A program made the translations under genes and the position numbers. From Flavimaribacter sp039888615 (GTDB lineage: Bacteria; Pseudomonadota; Alphaproteobacteria; Rhizobiales; Rhizobiaceae), in NCBI GenBank assembly GCA_039888615.1, contig JBDQQS010000008.1: a stretch of 64,000 bases of DNA; one strand, written 5' to 3'. Positions 25,740 to 35,186 of this stretch are shown here, piece after piece. The notes beneath the pieces were generated by a model. That model searched no databases. It saw only the letters and a list, made by a program, of their open reading frames with translations, and was not told the DNA's origin. How positions within the stretch are numbered: the first letter of the stretch is position 1; each line of letters opens with the position of its first letter.

Positions 25740-27218
25740 ATGCTTGAGATCGAAAATCTTTCAAAGGCTTACGGACCGGTGCAGGCGCTTTCCGGCGTCA
25801 GCTTCTCCGCAGAAAGGGGCAGGGTCACAGCGCTTCTGGGAGAGAACGGCGCCGGCAAATCGACCCTCGTCAAGGTTCTATCCGGATTGATTTCGCCCTC
25901 GTCCGGTGAAGTAAGCCTCGACGGATCGGCGGTCGATCTCTCTTCTCCAGAGCGGGCTCTCAGGTCGGGCGTCGCCGTCGTCCAACAGGAAATCAGCGTG
26001 CTCTCCAATCTGACAGTTGCGGAGAATTTTCTGCTCGCACATTCGTCGCGGTTGCTCAACCGCAGGAAGGCGGCCGACTGGTGCAAGCCCTATCTCGAAC
26101 GTCTTGGCCTCGGCCGCGTGCCCGCAAATACGCCAGTATCCGATCTTACCATCGGTGAACGGCAGCTCGTGGAAATCGCGCGGATGCTGGCCCAGGATGC
26201 TGAGGTTCTGGTTCTTGACGAACCGACGGCCGCACTTGCCGACCACGATATCGAACTTGTGCACGGGGCCGTGCGCAGGCTCGCTTCGGAAAACAAGATC
26301 ATTCTCTACATCACCCACCGTCTGAACGAACTCGAAGAGATCTGCGATGATGTGGTGGTATTGCGGAACGGCAAGCTGGCCGATCAGTTCAAGACGCAGC
26401 ATGCGAGCATCAACCGCGTCGTCCATGCCATGATCGGCCGGGAGCTCGAGGAACTCTACCCGCAGCGCCTGATCCATTCCGGCGAACAGCCGGAACCTGT
26501 CATCCGCCTGGAAGACGTGACGACGGACGACGTCGTCAAGCCGCTAACGATGATCTTGCGCCCTGGAGAAGTGGTCGCGACATGTGGACAGCTCGGCAGT
26601 GGTCTCGTCGAGCCCCTGAGGGCCATTTCCGGTATATCGAAAACCCGCACGGGCAATGTTTATTTCGGCGGTTCGAACGGTAAGGCGCCTTCGGTGATCG
26701 ATGGTGTAGCCTATTGCTCGGAAGACCGCCAGCATGACGGCTTCTTCAATAATCGTTCGGTCTGGGAGAGCCTCAGCGCACCGGCTCTTGCGGCTTCCGG
26801 CCTTTGGGGTTTCGTCAGCCCGAACCGGATGCGGAAGTCCGTCAACGCCATCGCCGAACGCATGACGATCCTGCCCGCCTATCGCGATCGGCAAGTCAGT
26901 GCGCTCTCCGGCGGCAATGCGCAGAAGGTCTCCATCGGTAAATGGCTGTCGAACAACCCGAAAGTCCTGCTTCTCGAGGAGCCGACGCGCGGCGTCGACA
27001 TCGGCGCAAGAGCGGAAATCTACTCGCTGCTGCGCAGCCTGGCCGAAGAGGGAATGGCGGTTCTCTTCGCCAGTTCCGACCTCGACGAGGTGCTTGGCTT
27101 CGGCGAACGCGTTCTGATCTTTCACGGGAACCGGATGGTGCATGAAGCAGCCACGGAAGAGCTTTCCCGCGACACACTCGCAACCTGGATTACTCATGGC
27201 GGACTCGAAAGCAGATAA
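25740..27218 (+). CDS. Sugar ABC importer ATPase (RbsA-like, two ATPase domains)
   Basis: The 492-residue protein has a complete first domain (Walker A GENGAGKST, signature TIGERQLVEI, Walker B VLVLDEPTAAL). The second domain has a degenerate Walker A (CGQLGSGLVEPL), the CSEDRQHDGFF region and LSGGNAQKVSIGKWL. This asymmetric pattern is normal for RbsA/MglA-type proteins. ATG 25740 is used, although GTG 25728 is possible and neither has a strong ribosome-binding site. Its end overlaps the next permease gene by 23 bp. Confidence 0.92.
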   Translation: MLEIENLSKAYGPVQALSGVSFSAERGRVTALLGENGAGKSTLVKVLSGLISPSSGEVSLDGSAVDLSSPERALRSGVAVVQQEISVLSNLTVAENFLLAHSSRLLNRRKAADWCKPYLERLGLGRVPANTPVSDLTIGERQLVEIARMLAQDAEVLVLDEPTAALADHDIELVHGAVRRLASENKIILYITHRLNELEEICDDVVVLRNGKLADQFKTQHASINRVVHAMIGRELEELYPQRLIHSGEQPEPVIRLEDVTTDDVVKPLTMILRPGEVVATCGQLGSGLVEPLRAISGISKTRTGNVYFGGSNGKAPSVIDGVAYCSEDRQHDGFFNNRSVWESLSAPALAASGLWGFVSPNRMRKSVNAIAERMTILPAYRDRQVSALSGGNAQKVSIGKWLSNNPKVLLLEEPTRGVDIGARAEIYSLLRSLAEEGMAVLFASSDLDEVLGFGERVLIFHGNRMVHEAATEELSRDTLATWITHGGLESR

Positions 27219-28191
27219 CCCGCTGTCCCTGGGGCAGGGCGGGGCCGATGAAAAATCGGCCGAAAGAAAGTGGTTGAGGGATCTCGCTCCCTTCATCCCG
27301 ATCGTTGCGCTCGGAGTACTTGCGGCACTCACGATCGACGGGTTCGGAACGGCGCCGAACCTCATCGCAATCGTGCAGGCATCGGCGATAACCGGAATTG
27401 CCGCAATCGGCGTAGCTGCCATTACCATCTGTGGCAAATTCGTCAGCCTTTCGATCGAGCAGCAGGCTGTGACATCCGCTTATGTCTTCGCGGCGCTCTA
27501 TTCCGCCGGAACTCCGGTTGCGCTTGCCATGCTTGCCGCCCTTCTGGTGTCGGCCCTGCTGGGGCTCATCCAGGGCTATCTCGTTTCGCGCGGGTTAAAC
27601 CCGATCGTCACGACACTTGCTTTTGGTTCGGCCCTGTTCGGCGCCGTCGTACTGCTGGCTGACAACCGTACGATCACGCTCAATCCCAATCCGATCGCCT
27701 GGCTAGGCGGCGGAACCACTTTCGGTGTTCCCAATCAGGCGATCATATTCCTGATCCTCGTTGCCATCGGCTCGTTTCTCCTGTCTCGAACGAAGATCGG
27801 CAGGCAGCTGGTGCTGACCGGAGCCAATCCCGAAGCCGCTGAACTCGTTGGAATCCCGACGAAGCGGATCGTGATGATCGCCTTTGTTGTTGCAGCGCTT
27901 GCCGCAGCCATCGTTGGTATCCTGGTCGTCGGGCAGGTCTCACAGGCCAAGAGCGACATGTTTCGCGGCCTGACCATCGATGTAGTTGCTGCCGTTCTCG
28001 TCGGCGGCATCGCCATCCAGGGCGGCGAGGGCCAGCTCTGGCGCGCCGGTTACGGGGCAATTGTGCTGACCATGCTCAGCAATGTCATGCTTCTGCTCGG
28101 CGTCGACGCCGGAGCGCGAGAATTGCTGAAAGGCCTTCTGGCCGGGGCCGTGCTCATCTTCATGACGATACTGCGGAGTCGCGGCCGATGA
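27196..28191 (+). CDS. Sugar ABC importer permease (RbsC-like)
   Basis: The 331-residue membrane protein has about eight to ten hydrophobic segments and the RbsC-family region GVAAITICGKFVSLS, with TGANPEAAELVGI and GLTIDVVAAVLVGGIAIQGGEG. The ATG at 27196 lies inside the end of the ATPase gene; a start at 27142 would put a polar extension in front. It forms a pair with the permease that follows. Confidence 0.9.
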   Translation: MADSKADNPLSLGQGGADEKSAERKWLRDLAPFIPIVALGVLAALTIDGFGTAPNLIAIVQASAITGIAAIGVAAITICGKFVSLSIEQQAVTSAYVFAALYSAGTPVALAMLAALLVSALLGLIQGYLVSRGLNPIVTTLAFGSALFGAVVLLADNRTITLNPNPIAWLGGGTTFGVPNQAIIFLILVAIGSFLLSRTKIGRQLVLTGANPEAAELVGIPTKRIVMIAFVVAALAAAIVGILVVGQVSQAKSDMFRGLTIDVVAAVLVGGIAIQGGEGQLWRAGYGAIVLTMLSNVMLLLGVDAGARELLKGLLAGAVLIFMTILRSRGR

Positions 28192-29180
28192 ATTTCTCTT
28201 TCCTCAGGGATGCGAACTTTCAGGACCGGATCGCCATCGGTGTGCTTCTCTTCATCGGACTGTCGGCAACGATTCCGGGATTCGTCTCCGTGCCCAATGC
28301 GGGATCGATCATCGAGAATGTCGGTCTCATCGGCCTCGTCGGCACCGGGATCATGCTGACCATGGTTGTCGGCCAGCTCGACCTCGCAGTCGCTTCCGTC
28401 GCGGCTGTGTCCGCCATCATCGCCCTGACGCTTGCCGGCGTGTCGATCGCGCTCGGTATCGTTGTCGCTCTCGCCGTCGCCGGGGTCTACGGATCGCTGG
28501 TCGGGTACATCATCGATCGCACCGGCGTGAACTCGCTGGTGCTGACGGTCTGCATGCTGATCGGTTTGCGCGGTCTCGCGCTGATGATGACGCCCGATCG
28601 GCCCGCTATCCTGCCATTCGAGATGTTCTGGATTTCCGACGCTCTGGTCGCACAATGGGGACCGTTCACCCTTCTCGGGGTCATTTGCCTTGTCATCATT
28701 GGAATCGTCGGGCTGGCGATGCGGCAAACCAGGTTGGGGCTGTCCATGTACGCCGTCGGCGGCAATGTTGAACGAGCGCGGGGATCGGGTATTTCCACGA
28801 CCCGCGTCTACATGGCGGCATTTGCCGGCTCCGCTGTTCTGGGCGCAATCGCGGGCATTCTCGCCGCCTTGCGTTCAGGTTCCGCATCGGGTCTCGGATT
28901 CGAGAATTTCCTGCTCGCTGGCATCACGGTCGCCGTGGTCGGCGGCGTTCCGCTGGAAGGCGGGCGCGGAACGGTCATCAATGTGCTGCTCGGGGCGCTG
29001 ATCATCAGGCTGATCGCCTCTGCGGTCGCTCTTGGCGGCATACCCGGCTCGTTCGAAAGCATCGCGGTCGGCGGCATCCTGCTCGCCATGCTGCTGCTCG
29101 ACTACGGCCTCGGAAGGCGGAGACAGGCGGCTACGGCCGGGTCGAAGGTCGCCTCGAGTCCAATCCAAACCCAACAGTAA
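28188..29180 (+). CDS. Sugar ABC importer permease (RbsC-like)
   Basis: The 330-residue membrane protein has the family signature ITVAVVGGVPLEGGRGTVI and an AVGGNVERARGSGI loop. It begins with an ATGA overlap on the previous permease. Two different permease genes in one operon imply a heterodimeric pore. A binding site GGAGG for the next gene lies 19 bp beyond its end. Confidence 0.9.
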   Translation: MNFSFLRDANFQDRIAIGVLLFIGLSATIPGFVSVPNAGSIIENVGLIGLVGTGIMLTMVVGQLDLAVASVAAVSAIIALTLAGVSIALGIVVALAVAGVYGSLVGYIIDRTGVNSLVLTVCMLIGLRGLALMMTPDRPAILPFEMFWISDALVAQWGPFTLLGVICLVIIGIVGLAMRQTRLGLSMYAVGGNVERARGSGISTTRVYMAAFAGSAVLGAIAGILAALRSGSASGLGFENFLLAGITVAVVGGVPLEGGRGTVINVLLGALIIRLIASAVALGGIPGSFESIAVGGILLAMLLLDYGLGRRRQAATAGSKVASSPIQTQQ

Positions 29181-29198
29181 CAATGGAGGTATAAAACC

Positions 29199-29984
29199 AT
29201 GAGTAACGGAAAGGGAGGCGCCGTCGTCACAGGCGCAGCACGCGGCATCGGTCGCGAACTGGCTATAGGCCTGTTGAAGGACGGTTTCGGCGTCGTCATT
29301 GCGGACGTCGATCCGGAAGTGGGTAACAAGACGGTCGAAGAACTTTCGAAGGATTTCGGAGACAAGGTCACATTCGCCAAGACCGATGTCACCAAGCGTG
29401 GTGACGTCAAGGCAGCTGTCGACGCCTGCCGCAAGGCCTTCGGTTCGATCAACGTCATGATTAACAATGCAGGCTTCAACAAGCCCGAGCCTTTCCTCGA
29501 CGCAAGCGAAGAGATTTGGCGTGCCATTCTCGAGGTGAATTCGCTTGGCGTTCTGATCGGCATCCAGGAGGCCGCCAAGGCCATGATCGAAGACGGCGTC
29601 AAGGGCAAGATCATCAACACGGCATCGATCGCTGGACGGTCCGGATTCCCGGATTTCGCCCCCTATTCGGCGAGCAAGGCCGCGGTCATCAGCTTGACCC
29701 AGGCGGCTGCACGGGCGCTTGCCGGCAACGGCATCACCGTCAACGCTTTCGGCCCCGGTGTTGTCGACACACCGCTGTGGGAAAAGCTCGACGCCGATCT
29801 GCTCGAAATGGGTGCGAGCTCCGCTCCCGGTGAAGCGATGGGGGCGCTTGCCGGCCAGATCCTGCTCGGTCGTGTAGCCAAGCCCGCCGACGTCGTCGGT
29901 ACCGTCCAGTTCCTGTGGTCGCCGCAAAGCGATTACATGACCGGCCAGGTCGTCCTGATCGACGGCGGGATGATCCTGCAATGA
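29199..29984 (+). CDS. Short-chain dehydrogenase/reductase
   Basis: The 261-residue SDR has the NAD(P) motif TGAARGIG near residue 10, NNAG near residue 90, and catalytic Ser-Tyr-Lys in NTASIAGRSGFPDFAPYSASK. It resembles acetoin/sorbitol dehydrogenase-type SDRs. GGAGG precedes the start. It is followed with ATGA overlap by a second SDR, suggesting sequential oxidation steps on a sugar or polyol imported by the upstream transporter. Confidence 0.88.
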   Translation: MSNGKGGAVVTGAARGIGRELAIGLLKDGFGVVIADVDPEVGNKTVEELSKDFGDKVTFAKTDVTKRGDVKAAVDACRKAFGSINVMINNAGFNKPEPFLDASEEIWRAILEVNSLGVLIGIQEAAKAMIEDGVKGKIINTASIAGRSGFPDFAPYSASKAAVISLTQAAARALAGNGITVNAFGPGVVDTPLWEKLDADLLEMGASSAPGEAMGALAGQILLGRVAKPADVVGTVQFLWSPQSDYMTGQVVLIDGGMILQ

Positions 29985-30754
29985 GCGCGCGTACGGGAGT
30001 GCTGACCGGCGCAGCCGGAGGCATCGGCAAGGCCACTACGGAACGCCTGCTCAAGGAGGGCTGGTCGCTGGTCCTGGTCGACCGGGACGATTCAATCAGG
30101 GACGTTGCCGCATCGACGGAATCTCCCGGAAACCAGAAGGTCATCGGCGTCGCCGCCGACATCACCGATCCCTCGAAATACGGAGCGATCGACGCCGCCG
30201 TGGCAGAGATCGGCGCGCCGCTGAAGTTGCTCGCCCTCGTGGCCGGCGTACTGCAGGAGGTCGGCGCCATAGAGAACCTCGAGATCGAGGAGTGGGACCG
30301 CGTCTTTAACATCAATCTGCGCGCCAACATGCTTCTGATGAAGCACTTCATTCCGGCGCTCAGGGCCGCAAACGGAGCGGCGATCGTCACCGTGTCGAGT
30401 TGGTACGGCAAGAGCGGTCACGGCTTCTTTGGCGCCTATTGCGCGTCCAAGGCCGGCCTGATTTCGTTGACTCATACTGCCGCGGACGAACTGGCGAAAG
30501 ACAAGATCCGCGTCAACACGGTGGCGCCCGGCAATGTCGCGACAAGCATGCATCTCGATGCCCTGAACGAAGAGGCGCAGAAGCGTAACATCACCTTCGA
30601 GGAGATGAAGAAGATCGAGTGGGACAAGATCCCGTTGGAACGCGCAGCATATCCTTCGGAAATCGCGGATGCGATTAATTTCCTCGCCGGGCCTGACAGC
30701 AACTACATTACCGGCGCGACGATCGATGTGAACGGCGGTTGCCTCTTCTCATGA
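29981..30754 (+). CDS. Short-chain dehydrogenase/reductase
   Basis: The 257-residue SDR has TGAAGGIGKA near the N terminus, a Ser in VSSWYGKSGHGFF and the Tyr-x-x-x-Lys in AYCASKAGL. The C terminus YITGATIDVNGGC is typical. The ATG at 29981 overlaps the previous stop; the longer in-frame start at 29915 lies inside the preceding gene and is discarded. It is distinct in sequence from the first SDR, so it probably handles a different intermediate. Confidence 0.88.
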   Translation: MSARTGVLTGAAGGIGKATTERLLKEGWSLVLVDRDDSIRDVAASTESPGNQKVIGVAADITDPSKYGAIDAAVAEIGAPLKLLALVAGVLQEVGAIENLEIEEWDRVFNINLRANMLLMKHFIPALRAANGAAIVTVSSWYGKSGHGFFGAYCASKAGLISLTHTAADELAKDKIRVNTVAPGNVATSMHLDALNEEAQKRNITFEEMKKIEWDKIPLERAAYPSEIADAINFLAGPDSNYITGATIDVNGGCLFS

Positions 30755-32778
30755 CCGCCCCTGCATATCGGGACGGCGGTAATACCACGGTGCAATCGTC
30801 CGCCCCGGACATGGCCGTACTGAAACGCTGCTATCTCGATATGCTGCGGGTGCGGGGATTCGAACAGCGCGCCGAAGCGCTGTTCGAATCCGGCACAATT
30901 AAGGGAACTGCGCATTCCTGCGTAGGCCAGGAGGCGATCGCGGTAGGCGCCTGTGCGATGCTCGGGCACGACGACTACATCGTGTCGCATCATCGCGGAC
31001 ATGGACACTGCATCGCCAAAGGCGCCGATACCGAGCGGATGATGGCCGAACTTCTCGGTCGTGTGACCGGCTACGGACACGGCCTCGGCGGTTCCATGCA
31101 CATTGCCGCCATGGAGCGCGGAATACTAGGCGCCAACGGCATTGTCGGGGCAGGCATCGGAATCGGTACCGGCGCCGGTCTTTCCGCCCGGATCCGCGGC
31201 ACCGACCAGGTCTGCATCTCCTTCTTCGGAGATGGCGCGGCAAACGAAGGCATCTTTCACGAGTCGCTCAATCTTGCCGCACTCTGGAAGCTGCCTGTCA
31301 TCTTTCTTTGCGAGAACAATCAGTATGGCTTGTCGCTCGGGGTTGAACAGGCTTCTGCCGTGCCTCAGATCTCTGCACGGGCGCCGGCCTACGGCATTCC
31401 CGGCGAGACGATCGACGGAAACGATATCATCGCTGTCATGTCATCGGTCGGCGCCGCAGTCGAACGTGCGCGGGCCGGAGGCGGGCCCAGCCTGATAGAA
31501 TGCATGACCTATCGCTGGGGCGATCATTCCATGCGCAGCAATCTTCCATCCTACCGCTCGGCGGAGGAGGAGGAAGGTTGGCGCCGTGACCGAGATCCGA
31601 TCGTCCATGCCGAAAAGCTCTTGTCTGAGCGGCAGGTGGGCCAGTCAACGCTGGACGAAATCCGCGGCCGGGCCGACAACGAGATCGATAGTGCCGTCGA
31701 GCGGGCCATGGAAGCCGCGGAGCCGACAATCGATATTCTGACGGAAGCGGTACAGATGCAGGCGCCGCCCGTCATCGTAGCGCCGGCTTCCGAAAACCGG
31801 ACGATCAGCTATGTGGAGGCGGTCCGCGAAGGGCTTCACCAGTCGATGGAACGGGATGAGCGGGTTATCCTGCTGGGCGAGGATGTCGGCCGCATCGGCG
31901 GCCTGTTCCAGTGCACCGCGGGCCTCTACGACGCCTTCGGTGCGAAGCGGGTCCGCGACACGCCGATCTCCGAGAACGCCATCATCAATGCCGCCGTGGG
32001 CGCGGCCCTCACCGGTCTGCGGCCCGTGGTCGAGGTGCAGTTCTTCGACTTCATCACCCACATGATGGATGCTATCGTCAACCAGGCGGCGAAGCTGCGT
32101 TTTATGCTTGGCGGCGAATCCAGCGTGCCGTTGGTCGTGAGAGGGCCGCAAGGCGGCGGGCTTCGGCTTGCCGCGCAGCACTCGCAGTCGTTGGAGAGCT
32201 GGTTTGCCTGCATACCGGGTCTGACGGTAATCGCACCCTCGAACCCCTATGACATCAAGGGATTACTTGCAGCCGCGATCGCGGACGACAATCCGGTTGT
32301 CTTCATCGAACACAAGTTGCTCTATCAGCGCAGCAATGGCGAGGTTCCGGAGGCCTATTACACGCTGCCGATTGGCAAGGCCGATATCAAGCGGACGGGA
32401 CAAGACGTCACGATTGTTGCGACCATGGCGATGGTCGATGCAGCGCTTTCCGTCGCGCGCGCACTCGAGCGCGAAGGCATCGATGCGGAAGTCATCGATC
32501 CGCGTACCCTGCGTCCCCTCGACATGGAGACAATCGTCGATTCCGTCAAGAAGACGAACCGTTGCGTGGTCGTGCATGAAGCATGGCGTTCCTACGGGTG
32601 CGGAGCGGAGATCTCAGCGCAGATCATGGAACAGGCCTTCGACTATCTGGACGCTCCCGTCGCGCGGATCGGCATGGAGGAAGTGCCGATGCCCTACAAC
32701 GCAAAGCTGGAACGATCCCTCATTCCGAATGCGGACGTGATCGCTGAGGCCGTCCGGGAGGTCTGCTACCGCAGCTAG
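30751..32778 (+). CDS. Fused alpha-beta E1 subunit of a TPP-dependent 2-oxoacid/acetoin dehydrogenase
   Basis: The 675-residue protein joins an E1-alpha half (about residues 20-330; TPP motif GDGAANEGIFHESLNLAALWKLP ending ENN) to an E1-beta half (about 345-675; VILLGEDVGRIGG, DTPISENAIINAAVG, EVQFFDFITHMMD). Normally these are separate PdhA/AcoA and PdhB/AcoB subunits. No E2 acyltransferase or E3 lipoamide dehydrogenase gene is in this operon. It may use an E2/E3 from elsewhere or another acceptor. The ATG overlaps the preceding SDR stop. In context it could cleave a diketone or 2-oxoacid formed by the SDRs. Confidence 0.87.
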   Translation: MTAPAYRDGGNTTVQSSAPDMAVLKRCYLDMLRVRGFEQRAEALFESGTIKGTAHSCVGQEAIAVGACAMLGHDDYIVSHHRGHGHCIAKGADTERMMAELLGRVTGYGHGLGGSMHIAAMERGILGANGIVGAGIGIGTGAGLSARIRGTDQVCISFFGDGAANEGIFHESLNLAALWKLPVIFLCENNQYGLSLGVEQASAVPQISARAPAYGIPGETIDGNDIIAVMSSVGAAVERARAGGGPSLIECMTYRWGDHSMRSNLPSYRSAEEEEGWRRDRDPIVHAEKLLSERQVGQSTLDEIRGRADNEIDSAVERAMEAAEPTIDILTEAVQMQAPPVIVAPASENRTISYVEAVREGLHQSMERDERVILLGEDVGRIGGLFQCTAGLYDAFGAKRVRDTPISENAIINAAVGAALTGLRPVVEVQFFDFITHMMDAIVNQAAKLRFMLGGESSVPLVVRGPQGGGLRLAAQHSQSLESWFACIPGLTVIAPSNPYDIKGLLAAAIADDNPVVFIEHKLLYQRSNGEVPEAYYTLPIGKADIKRTGQDVTIVATMAMVDAALSVARALEREGIDAEVIDPRTLRPLDMETIVDSVKKTNRCVVVHEAWRSYGCGAEISAQIMEQAFDYLDAPVARIGMEEVPMPYNAKLERSLIPNADVIAEAVREVCYRS

Positions 32779-32832
32779 CGCGTTTCATAACCAGAAAAGC
32801 CAATCATCCATTAAGACAAGAAGGAGAGTGAA

Positions 32833-33750
32833 ATGGTCGAAAGATTGGATGTCGAATTCCAGTCGGAGGGCGCAACCTGCCGGGCATGGTTCTATCGGGG
32901 GCACCCCACGGAGAAGCGGCCTACCGTGGTGCTTGCGGGCGGCTGGTGCTATGTCCGCGAGATCGTGATGCCGGTCTATGCCCAGGCTTTCGCCGAGGCC
33001 GGCGTCAACGCCATGATCTTCGATTATCGCAATCTCGGCGTATCGGACGGCGACAACCGCCAGCACCTTGACCCCTGGGCGCAGATTCGCGACTACCAGA
33101 ACGCGCTGAGTTTCCTGGAGCGCCACGAGAACGTCGATCCGGACCGGCTCGGCGTGTGGGGCATCTCCTATTCAGGCGGCCACGCGCTGATCCTTGCCGC
33201 AACCGATCCCCGCATCAAGGCGATCGTCAGCCAGATTCCGGTGGTCGACGGATACGAGAACATGCGCCGCGCCCATGGCACGATGGAATACCGGGCGCTT
33301 TGGGATCTGATCCTGAAGGACCGGGCGTTGCGTTACGAGAAGCCCGGCGAACGGCTCTACCTGCCGCATGCGACGGAAGATTCCTCGAAGGAGATCTCGT
33401 CCTGGCCGTTCCCGGAAACAGTCCGCACATTCATGAAGATCAAGGAAACGGAAGCTCCCTTGTATGAGAACAAGAGCACGGTGGAGTCCGTCGACCTGCT
33501 CCTGAATTACGACGTCGGTCCGTTCGTCAGGCGCATCTACGACACGCCGACATTGATGATCGTCGCGGAAGGCGATGACCTGACGCTGTGGGATCTCGAG
33601 ATCAATGCGTTCAACCAGATTCCGACGAACAAGAAGAAGCTCGAAGTGCTTCCGCATACCAGCCACATGACGCTTTATTCGGACAAGTCGAAGGTGGAAA
33701 AGGCGGCCGAGATGGCGACCGCCTGGTTCGTCGAGACCTTGAAGCCCTGA
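32833..33750 (+). CDS. Alpha/beta hydrolase (dienelactone hydrolase-like)
   Basis: The 305-residue protein has the alpha/beta-hydrolase nucleophile elbow GISYSGGHAL near residue 115, an oxyanion segment LAGGWCY, an acid candidate in VAEGDDLTLWD and a His in LPHTSHMTLY. AAGGAGAG lies upstream of the start. It ends the first sugar operon, 182 bp before the next importer. The role could be lactone or ester hydrolysis, as in cleavage of a sugar lactone. Confidence 0.8.
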   Translation: MVERLDVEFQSEGATCRAWFYRGHPTEKRPTVVLAGGWCYVREIVMPVYAQAFAEAGVNAMIFDYRNLGVSDGDNRQHLDPWAQIRDYQNALSFLERHENVDPDRLGVWGISYSGGHALILAATDPRIKAIVSQIPVVDGYENMRRAHGTMEYRALWDLILKDRALRYEKPGERLYLPHATEDSSKEISSWPFPETVRTFMKIKETEAPLYENKSTVESVDLLLNYDVGPFVRRIYDTPTLMIVAEGDDLTLWDLEINAFNQIPTNKKKLEVLPHTSHMTLYSDKSKVEKAAEMATAWFVETLKP

Positions 33751-33780
33751 AGAAAAGAAAACTGGCAAAAAGCAGCGATG

Positions 33781-33912
33781 CAATCGATTGACAAGCTGCT
33801 TTCATTCATTGCAAGATAACAACTGTCGGAGGAGACAATCGACTAAACTGTTGACCATTCAATGCCCCGCACTTCGCAGGGTTCACTATTTGACCTCAAA
33901 AGCAATCGATTG
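33781..33912 (+). promoter_or_regulatory. Two LacI-type operators before the second sugar importer
   Basis: CAATCGATTG occurs at 33781-33790 and 33903-33912 and is identical to the two copies at 24418 and 24441. At 33788-33793 the palindrome again merges into TTGACA, which makes it a -35 occlusion site, but no strong -10 is visible. The second copy lies just upstream of the ribosome-binding site of the Tat-exported binding protein. Confidence 0.72.
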
Positions 33913-33932
33913 CAATTACGGGAGGAAACGTA

Positions 33933-35186
33933 ATGTCTGATGAAGAATCAATACTGAAAGCAGGAACTCAAATCCGAAACCCGATGTCGCGCCGCGTGTT
34001 CATGCAGCTCGCTGCGGCTGCGGGCGTCAGCGTTCCGGCAGGCCTCGCCCTAGGTGGTCTGGATGGCGTCGCGAGAGCGGCCGAAGGCAAGGCTGCGACC
34101 CTCGTCGCCACGCCTGCAAACGACTATTGGGCGGCATTTATCAAGGGCTTTCAAGCAACGGCGCCGGCGCTCGGTACCGAGCAGGTCGAACTCTACCACG
34201 ACAACGATACGGCCCGCGAAATCTCGCAGGTCCGCGGCCTGCCGACGCAGGGCGTCAACATGCTGATCAACACGGTCATTGCCGCAGGCGAAGTGCCGAT
34301 GATTGCGAAGCTTTGTCAGGAAAACGGCATCTACTACACCTCTGTGTGGGAAATCCCTGCCTGGTTCACGCCGCCGGACGTCGGTGATCATTTCATCAAC
34401 TACATGACCGCAAACTCCGTCGAGGCCGGTTACCAGGTCGCCAAGGTGTTGTTCGAATCGATCGGCGGCGAGGGTGAGGTGGTCCACATCAAAGGGCTTG
34501 CAACACCCACCGACGACGCCCGCACGGCCGGTGTCGAGAAGGCTGCGGCCGAGTTCCCGGGCATCAAGCTCGTCGGTAATCCGCGCGGCGACTGGGTTCG
34601 CGAAAAAGCCCGCACGGTCATGCTCAGCATGGTGACAGCCTATCCGAACATGAAAGCGGTCTTCGCGCAGAACGACTCCATGGCCCTCGGCGCGCTCAGC
34701 GTGCTGAAAGAGCGCAACATGACCGACGTCAAGATCGCCGGCATCGACGGTCTGTCGGAAGGTCTGCAGGAAGTGGCGAAGGGCGGCCAGTATGTCGCCA
34801 CCAACACGTCGCTGGCGCCTTATCAGGCGGGCTTTGCTGCCGTGACCCTGTTCGATGCCTTCAACGGCTGGAAACCAAAGCTTGCAGAGCGACTTCTCTA
34901 TACGGGCTCCCTGACGGCGACGGCGGAAAACGCCGCCGAGATCGACCAGAAGATCTACAAGGCCGCGGAACTGCCATTCGACTTCAAGAAGATGAGCCGG
35001 ACCCTCAACCCCGACTCCTGGGACCCGCAGAACAACATTTATCCGATAGATCCGTTCACGCATTGGGCCGGTCAGGATGGGGAAGCTAACCTCAACGAAG
35101 CTTACAGGTCAGCTGACTGGAAAGCCGAGTTCGACGCGGTGGCTAAGCTTTACGCCGATCACTACAAGTCCGGCCCATTTAAATGA
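33933..35186 (+). CDS. Sugar ABC importer substrate-binding protein with Tat signal
   Basis: The 417-residue protein has a twin-arginine signal (SRRVFMQLAAAAGVSVPAGLAL, residues about 19-40) and a ribose-type periplasmic-binding fold with NTVIAAGEVPMIAKL, KAVFAQNDSMALGAL and IAGIDGLSEGL. GGGAGG precedes the ATG. Tat export is common for rhizobial sugar-binding proteins that fold before export. It is the first gene of an operon with ATPase, permease and aldo/keto reductase and has LacI palindromes in front. Confidence 0.9.
   Translation: MSDEESILKAGTQIRNPMSRRVFMQLAAAAGVSVPAGLALGGLDGVARAAEGKAATLVATPANDYWAAFIKGFQATAPALGTEQVELYHDNDTAREISQVRGLPTQGVNMLINTVIAAGEVPMIAKLCQENGIYYTSVWEIPAWFTPPDVGDHFINYMTANSVEAGYQVAKVLFESIGGEGEVVHIKGLATPTDDARTAGVEKAAAEFPGIKLVGNPRGDWVREKARTVMLSMVTAYPNMKAVFAQNDSMALGALSVLKERNMTDVKIAGIDGLSEGLQEVAKGGQYVATNTSLAPYQAGFAAVTLFDAFNGWKPKLAERLLYTGSLTATAENAAEIDQKIYKAAELPFDFKKMSRTLNPDSWDPQNNIYPIDPFTHWAGQDGEANLNEAYRSADWKAEFDAVAKLYADHYKSGPFK

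Noticed and set aside
28050..28727. A 225-codon minus-strand frame opposite the sugar permease genes.
   Set aside because: It is antisense to two clear membrane proteins and has the charged, His- and Asp-rich composition expected for the complement of hydrophobic codons.
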